Positions 6,104 through 9,582 of a stretch of DNA of 9,582 nt are shown here, one piece after another. The number at the start of each line of letters is the position of its first letter. Position 1 is the first letter of the stretch. The notes beneath the pieces were generated by a model. It searched no databases. It was not told the DNA's origin and saw only the letters and a program-made list of their open reading frames with translations. Made by a program: the position numbers and the translations under genes. The DNA is taken from the NCBI GenBank assembly GCA_003551265.1, contig PUMG01000235.1, forward strand, positions 1 through 9,582, in the 5' to 3' direction. This DNA is from Halovenus sp. (GTDB lineage: Archaea > Halobacteriota > Halobacteria > Halobacteriales > Haloarculaceae).

Positions 6104-7006
6104 TCACTGGAGCACCCAGAGCCAGGCGAGACACTGGAGTGTGAGGAGTCCGACCATCGCGCTCACGGTCGGCCACGGTATGTCGCGTTCGGTGTAGCCC
6201 AGCACTCCCCAGACGACCAGTGGCGCAATCGGGACGCTCCCGAGGACCACGGCAGTTGGAAGGACCGCTGGTGTGAGTACCGACGAGTGCAAGAGCGCGA
6301 GTGAAAGTGCTGCCCCGAGCGCAATGGTGGCATAGGCGACTCGACACCGATGTCGCGACCACTGGACTGCAAGCGTTCGTTTTCCGACTGTCGCGTCGGC
6401 CTCACGGTCTGGCCACTGGGTCGCGAACAGGTTCAACAGCACGACCAGAAAGAACGGAATCGAGGCGAGTGCAACCTCGAGAAGCGGGCCGTCGAGGACG
6501 GCCGCGCCGTAGACCGGGAGCAACAGTCCGCCGAGTGTGGCGTTCGTCACCTCCCCCCAGCCCCGCCAGGCGAGTTTCAGCGGACCGACGGAGTACTGCC
6601 AGCCGAGAACGGTTGCTCCCACCAGCACGGCTGTCGCGGTCGTCGTGACCCCGTCAGTCGCGAGGAAGATGCCAGTCACGAGCAGTGCCAGTGTGAGAGA
6701 AAGCAGACCGGCGTACAGCGGCACCCATCTCGATGTACCGGTTTCGACGAGTGCGCCGCTGCCACCGGAGAATGGGGTCCGGGTCGTCAGTGCGTCGGTC
6801 TCGTAGTCGGCGAACTCGTTGGCGTAGTGGACGCTGGCAGACGCCAGCACGAGCGGGACAGCGGCGAGGGCGAGCGTCTCAACCTGAAGTGTTGCTCCCT
6901 GTCCGAGCGCAACGAGCGCGCCGAAGAGATACACACCGAGGATGAGAAGCAGTTGAGAGGGTCTGCTGGTCTGAAAGAGGACGAACGCGAGCGTCCGAGT
7001 CAGCAT
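6104..7006 (-). CDS. UbiA-family membrane prenyltransferase (MenA-like)
   Basis: A 300-residue integral membrane protein that transfers an isoprenoid diphosphate tail to an acceptor within the membrane. Both Asp-rich motifs of the family are intact: N63-xxx-D67-xxx-D71 (NEFADYETD) and D200-xxx-D204 followed by GKRT at 208-211. The conserved YSVGPLKLAWRGWGE follows the middle segments. Eight or nine hydrophobic segments are visible, as expected. The best fit is the 1,4-dihydroxy-2-naphthoate prenyltransferase branch (menaquinone synthesis). Haloarchaea carry several UbiA paralogues, including lipid-biosynthesis ones, and there are no menaquinone genes nearby, so the acceptor stays open. ATG 7006 lies 27 bp from a strong TATA box. 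It converges with the DUF547 gene. Confidence 0.88.
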   Translation of the reverse strand: MLTRTLAFVLFQTSRPSQLLLILGVYLFGALVALGQGATLQVETLALAAVPLVLASASVHYANEFADYETDALTTRTPFSGGSGALVETGTSRWVPLYAGLLSLTLALLVTGIFLATDGVTTTATAVLVGATVLGWQYSVGPLKLAWRGWGEVTNATLGGLLLPVYGAAVLDGPLLEVALASIPFFLVVLLNLFATQWPDREADATVGKRTLAVQWSRHRCRVAYATIALGAALSLALLHSSVLTPAVLPTAVVLGSVPIAPLVVWGVLGYTERDIPWPTVSAMVGLLTLQCLAWLWVLQ

Positions 7007-7029
7007 TGAGGGGGGTTAGGAGCGGACGG

Positions 7030-7036
7030 ATTTATA
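7030..7036 (-). promoter_or_regulatory. TATA box of the prenyltransferase gene
   Basis: TATAAAT on the minus strand, centred 27 bp upstream of ATG 7006; the best TATA box in the window. It implies a leaderless transcript. It directly abuts ACCGGTCG (minus strand CGACCGGT), which resembles one end of the dispersed element. Confidence 0.75.
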
Positions 7037-7069
7037 CCGGTCGGCAGCGGTTCGTGCAGTTCAGATTTT

Positions 7070-7126
7070 ACGCGTTGCTCAGACTCTTCACGTCCGTTCG
7101 AGTCAGAAGCGCCGAGGGAGAGATTT
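7070..7126. repeat. Direct repeat copy with a tRNA-Ser 3' remnant
   Basis: 57 bp identical to 7177-7233, displaced by exactly 107 bp. Weaker similarity extends left to about 7059 (three mismatches) and right to 7130 (one mismatch). Positions 7110-7130 correspond to the last 21 nt of tRNA-Ser (acceptor 3' strand plus T-arm part); the rest corresponds to the sequence just downstream of the tRNA. No tRNA body is present here. Confidence 0.95.
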
Positions 7127-7159
7127 AAACCCGATGGCAACCCTCCCTCCGTTCGGGTT

Positions 7160-7181
7160 CGCGTGGTTCAAATCTCACGCG
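7160..7181. other. 6-bp stem with a T-loop-like loop
   Basis: CGCGTG (7160-7165) and CACGCG (7176-7181) are perfectly complementary around the 10-base loop GTTCAAATCT, which contains the tRNA T-loop sequence TTCAAAT. It lies at the junction between the two direct-repeat copies. It cannot form a standard 5-bp T-arm with a 7-nt loop, so I do not call it a tRNA piece. Confidence 0.5.
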
Positions 7182-7233
7182 TTGCTCAGACTCTTCACGT
7201 CCGTTCGAGTCAGAAGCGCCGAGGGAGAGATTT
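7177..7233. repeat. Direct repeat copy overlapping the 3' end of tRNA-Ser
   Basis: The intact partner of 7070-7126. Positions 7217-7233 are the 3' end of the functional tRNA-Ser gene; 7177-7216 is its downstream flank. Confidence 0.95.
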
Positions 7234-7301
7234 GAACTCCCGTGTCCTTGCGGACACCTGCTCTCGAGGCAGGCGCCTTGGCCGGGCTAGGCTACCTCGG
7301 C
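7217..7301 (-). tRNA. tRNA-Ser (anticodon CGA)
   Basis: An 85-nt class II tRNA that folds completely. The 7-bp acceptor stem is GCCGAGG/CCTCGGC with discriminator G at 7217. The anticodon stem is CCTGC/GCAGG around the loop CTCGAGA, with anticodon CGA at 7264-7266. The long variable arm is TGTCC-GCAA-GGACA, and the T-arm is GGGAG-TTCAAAT-CTCTC. The long variable arm and CGA anticodon identify a serine tRNA reading UCG. The 3' CCA is not encoded (CTT follows). No intron is seen. Confidence 0.97.
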
Positions 7302-7323
7302 TCATCACTCTCTATCCGAGCGG

Positions 7324-7332
7324 TTTTGATAT
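7324..7332 (-). promoter_or_regulatory. TATA-like box of tRNA-Ser
   Basis: GATATCAAA on the minus strand, centred about 27 bp upstream of the mature tRNA 5' end at 7301. Confidence 0.5.
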
Positions 7333-7417
7333 CCGTTTCGGTTCTCCGGCGTACAGTTCCCCGAAAGAAACATTCGCCGTTCAATGCAGGTAGGCGGATT
7401 GTCGTCTGCCAGCAGTA

Positions 7418-8248
7418 TCACTCCATCTGTCGTCGTGTGAGAATCACTGAACTGCCTGCTGTGCGTCCGACGCCCTGTGCGACGGAGCCAACCAGCTTTC
7501 TGCCGAAAAACGGGTCCCGCGTGGTGCCCATGATAGTCAGGTCGTGTTCGGTAGTTGCATCCGAGATTGCGCCTGCGACATGGGCGCTTTCGACGAGTTG
7601 TTCACTCACATCTCTCTCCTCGGGGAGCAGTTCGCGTCGGTCGGCGAGCAGAGCCGCTTTCTCGGTGTGAGTTCGCTCGTCCGCTTCGGGATGTTCGACG
7701 TGGAGAAGTGTCACACTGGAGTCGTGCTGGGACGCGAGAACACCGGCGAGTTCCGTCGCAAGCTCGTCGTGAACCCCACCTGCGATGGGGACGAGTATCG
7801 AGTCGAGAGTGCGCGTCGGATACTTAATTCGCTTGATGTACACGTCGCAGGGTGCTTCCGCGAGGACACGGTCGAGAAAACTCCCAAGCACGATATCCCG
7901 ACGTCGCGGACGTCCTCGCCATCCCATGAGCAGTGACGCACCGTCGTAGGCGTCGACACTGCTGACGATGCCCGTAGCGGTATCCCTGGCGTAGCGAAGC
8001 TTCGTTTCGGCGGGGACGTCACACGCTCTTGCTTTCTCGGCCGCATATTCGAGCAACTGCGGTTCGTCATCCAGCAGCTGGTCTCCCTCAGACAGCGGCA
8101 CCTGTGGTGGGACCTCGACGACGTGTACTGCGAGGAGCGGCCGTGACTGTGCCCGTGCGATATCGATTCCCGTATCGAGTAACCGGTCAACTGTCTCCGG
8201 GTTCGCGACCGGAACGATCAACGGTTGTTTGGTCTCTGCTGACGACAT
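7418..8248 (-). CDS. Tandem UspA universal stress protein with an intact ATP motif
   Basis: A 276-residue cytoplasmic protein with two UspA domains, about residues 8-140 and 148-272. The first has a perfect nucleotide-binding signature: Gly109-xx-Gly112-x9-Gly122-Ser123 (within MGWRGRPRRRDIVLGS). The second keeps Gly241 and Gly254-Ser255 but has Arg at the second glycine position (244). Domain starts (PLIVPVANPE; SILVPIAGG) and the closing strand (SSVILTRR) are typical. Such proteins bind ATP or other nucleotides and respond to stress or regulate transporters; no transporter gene is adjacent here. ATG 8248 lies about 31 bp downstream of a good TATA box, so the gene is probably transcribed alone although it follows the lipoprotein gene by 73 bp. 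It is not closely similar to the UspA-like protein at 2998-3726, so it is not a recent duplicate. Confidence 0.9.
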   Translation of the reverse strand: MSSAETKQPLIVPVANPETVDRLLDTGIDIARAQSRPLLAVHVVEVPPQVPLSEGDQLLDDEPQLLEYAAEKARACDVPAETKLRYARDTATGIVSSVDAYDGASLLMGWRGRPRRRDIVLGSFLDRVLAEAPCDVYIKRIKYPTRTLDSILVPIAGGVHDELATELAGVLASQHDSSVTLLHVEHPEADERTHTEKAALLADRRELLPEERDVSEQLVESAHVAGAISDATTEHDLTIMGTTRDPFFGRKLVGSVAQGVGRTAGSSVILTRRQME

Positions 8249-8274
8249 TGAGTGTCTCTTCGAGCGCGACGGCC

Positions 8275-8283
8275 ATTATATTT
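8275..8283 (-). promoter_or_regulatory. TATA box of the second UspA gene
   Basis: AAATATAAT on the minus strand, about 31 bp upstream of ATG 8248. Transcription would start at or a few bases before the ATG. Confidence 0.6.
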
Positions 8284-8321
8284 CTCACATCCAGAAGAGC
8301 CGAACCGGACAGAGCGAAAGG

Positions 8322-9020
8322 TCACTCGAACTCGTCGACCAGACCACCGTCGTCGAGCGGGTCGGGTGCGTGAGATTCGAGTTCCTCGTCATCCAGTTCG
8401 TGTGCATCGTCGAAGTCGACTCTTGCTGCACCTGTTTCGTCGACAGCGTAGACGACACCGTCGTATGCGAGCCCTGCCATCCACTCGGAGCCGTCGTCTT
8501 CGATTCCCCAGGTCGGTCCACCCGCCCGGAGCAAAAAGACGACAGTGATGTCGTCGTACCAGTCGAACGTCTCGGCTCTGTCCACGTCGTAGTCGACGCT
8601 CAGAATGTCCTCTGAGCCAGACCCGTTACAGAGCGCACTGTGTGTCACGTACGCGTGCTCGAAACGCTCGACGAACTCGACAATGTTGTCGTCGAACTCC
8701 TCTCTCTCAGGGTACGGAACCGTCTCCGCAGTCTGGTACTCCTGTGTGTCGTCGCCGTGTTCGACCTCGACAGTCTCTGCGTCTTTCTCACACTCGGGTC
8801 GGGCCGATTCGCCGTCGAAGTAGCCGGTAACCGATTCTGGTGTCTCCCCGGTTTCCGTGTCGTCGTTGCTGGCGTTATCGTGGCTGCTGTTGTCGTCGCT
8901 GTCGTTGTCGCTGGGTGTGTTCTCGTCGTCCGGCTCTGCCGTGTTGTTTCCGTCACCGAGACAGCCAGCGACGACGACGCTCGTCGTTGCGAGGGTGGCC
9001 AACATCGTCCGTCGTTTCAT
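8322..9020 (-). CDS. Acidic Tat lipoprotein, haloarchaeal hypothetical
   Basis: A 232-residue predicted surface lipoprotein. It starts MKRRTMLATLATTSVVVAGC: the twin arginine at 3-4 and lipobox VAGC (C20) indicate Tat export and lipid anchoring. Residues about 21-65 form a low-complexity Asp/Asn/Ser/Thr linker. The remaining roughly 165 residues form a domain with VPYPEREEFDDNIVEFVERFEHAYVTHSAL and a C-terminal half that alternates strands (DITVVFLLRAGGP; AGLAYDGVVYAVDETGAARVDF). This arrangement recalls a family of haloarchaeal lipoproteins of unknown function; no catalytic motif is visible. Two cysteines in the mature domain (RPECEK, ALCNGS) could form a disulfide outside the cell. An in-frame TTG at 9050 would extend it, but ATG 9020 gives the normal signal peptide and fits the TATA-like box near 9050. 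Confidence 0.8.
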   Translation of the reverse strand: MKRRTMLATLATTSVVVAGCLGDGNNTAEPDDENTPSDNDSDDNSSHDNASNDDTETGETPESVTGYFDGESARPECEKDAETVEVEHGDDTQEYQTAETVPYPEREEFDDNIVEFVERFEHAYVTHSALCNGSGSEDILSVDYDVDRAETFDWYDDITVVFLLRAGGPTWGIEDDGSEWMAGLAYDGVVYAVDETGAARVDFDDAHELDDEELESHAPDPLDDGGLVDEFE

Positions 9021-9046
9021 GCTACTTCGAGTTTTCTCTGTGTTCG

Positions 9047-9055
9047 ACAAAAGAA
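9047..9055 (-). promoter_or_regulatory. TATA-like box of the acidic lipoprotein gene
   Basis: TTCTTTTGT on the minus strand, about 30 bp upstream of ATG 9020, within a 134-bp divergent intergenic region shared with the flavoprotein gene. Confidence 0.4.
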
Positions 9056-9124
9056 CGAGGAAGAGTAAAAGAGCCGTTTAACTCATGTGGAGGTCAACGC
9101 AGTGCACGGACGAGATACCGAACT

Positions 9125-9130
9125 GTTTAC
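9125..9130 (+). promoter_or_regulatory. TATA-like box of the flavoprotein gene
   Basis: GTTTAC, centred 27 bp upstream of ATG 9155; consistent with a leaderless transcript. Confidence 0.45.
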
Positions 9131-9154
9131 TGGCAAGCACACGACCGGACGGGT

Positions 9155-9582
9155 ATGTCAGAAACAGATAGAACTGGTGTCGAGACCGAAACAGTCGACG
9201 TCTGCATCGTCGGGGCGGGACCTGCCGGGCTCACAGCAGGGATTTTCACCGCTCGTGCGGGACTCGACACGCTCGTGCTCCGGGCGGATGAGCCCATCCT
9301 TCGACGAAACGCACACCTCGAAAACGTCCCTGGCTTCCCGTCGGGCGTCAACTCCAGACTGTTCCTCGAGATGACTGGTGAACAGGCCGATAGAAACGGC
9401 TGTGACCGTCGAGACGGGAGGGTCACCCGGGTGTCCGAAGGTGAGAACGGGCTTCTCGTCGAGACGAACGCCGAGAGTGCGTTCTGGGCGCGTTACGTTC
9501 TCTGCACCTCGTGGGCTGATACGGACTATCTCGAAGGTCTCGAGAACGTCGGACTGATGAAGCGGGGAAGCAAGACATACAT
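9155..9582 (+). CDS. Thioredoxin-reductase-like FAD oxidoreductase, 3' end outside window
   Basis: The first 142 residues of an NAD(P)/FAD-dependent disulfide-oxidoreductase-family protein. Residues 14-33 hold the FAD dinucleotide fold (DVCIVGAGPAGLTAGIFTAR; glycines 20, 22, 25), followed by GLDTLVLRAD. HLENVPGFPSGV matches the thioredoxin reductase VENFPGFP block, and FLEMTGEQADRNGC matches the helix after it. The GGQ triplet that normally precedes that block in thioredoxin reductases is absent (the sequence reads DEPILRRNA), so this may be one of the haloarchaeal TrxB-like paralogues rather than the housekeeping enzyme. The CxxC redox site, if present, would lie beyond the window. The start is supported by the TATA-like box at 9125-9130 and by the fold beginning shortly after. 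It is transcribed divergently from the acidic lipoprotein gene. Confidence 0.85.
   Translation, partial: MSETDRTGVETETVDVCIVGAGPAGLTAGIFTARAGLDTLVLRADEPILRRNAHLENVPGFPSGVNSRLFLEMTGEQADRNGCDRRDGRVTRVSEGENGLLVETNAESAFWARYVLCTSWADTDYLEGLENVGLMKRGSKTY

Noticed and set aside
7030..7041. ATTTATACCGGT as a fourth copy of the dispersed element
   Set aside because: Only about 11 bp (TATACCGGTCG) match before it diverges, and it overlaps a functional-looking TATA box; chance similarity is likely.
7070..7233. Two-copy repeat as a CRISPR-like array
   Set aside because: Only two copies, the repeat is 57 bp or longer, it overlaps a tRNA, and there are no cas genes. A tRNA-end duplication explains it better.

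Overview
The window reads as chromosomal DNA of a halophilic archaeon (class Halobacteria). The evidence is high G+C with strong third-position G/C bias, very acidic Asp/Glu-rich proteins, two Tat-type lipoproteins (twin arginine plus lipobox), TATA-like boxes about 25-31 bp upstream of most chosen starts (typical of leaderless haloarchaeal transcripts), and a tRNA gene that does not encode CCA. I cannot name the genus.

Layout from left to right. A 3-hydroxyacyl-CoA dehydrogenase gene on the minus strand runs off the left edge (1-971). A 405-bp spacer follows, with a possible 41-codon ORF and a pair of 24-bp inverted repeats. Then come five or six plus-strand genes: a Tat lipoprotein with a DUF3887-like domain fused to an alpha/beta hydrolase (1377-2876); a tandem UspA-like protein with a degraded nucleotide loop (2998-3726); a hot-dog acyl-CoA thioesterase (3807-4256); a PhzF-family protein 22 bp downstream that appears to have lost its active-site motifs and carries a 27-bp triplet tandem repeat (4279-5259); and a DUF547 protein (5345-6088). 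The DUF547 gene converges on a minus-strand UbiA-family membrane prenyltransferase (6104-7006). Next is a minus-strand tRNA-Ser(CGA) (7217-7301), whose 3' end and downstream flank are duplicated 107 bp away. A tandem UspA protein with an intact nucleotide motif (7418-8248) and an acidic Tat lipoprotein (8322-9020) follow, both on the minus strand. A thioredoxin-reductase-like flavoprotein starts at 9155 and runs off the right edge.

Most genes look like independent single-gene transcription units; only the thioesterase and PhzF genes look co-transcribed. The dehydrogenase and the thioesterase both act on acyl-CoA, but they sit on opposite strands and are not an operon. I see no defence system, CRISPR array, insertion sequence or replicon gene. 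The most unusual items are the degenerate PhzF protein with its internal repeat, a short dispersed element (three copies, two of which supply the stop codon of an upstream reading frame), and the partial duplication at the tRNA-Ser 3' end.
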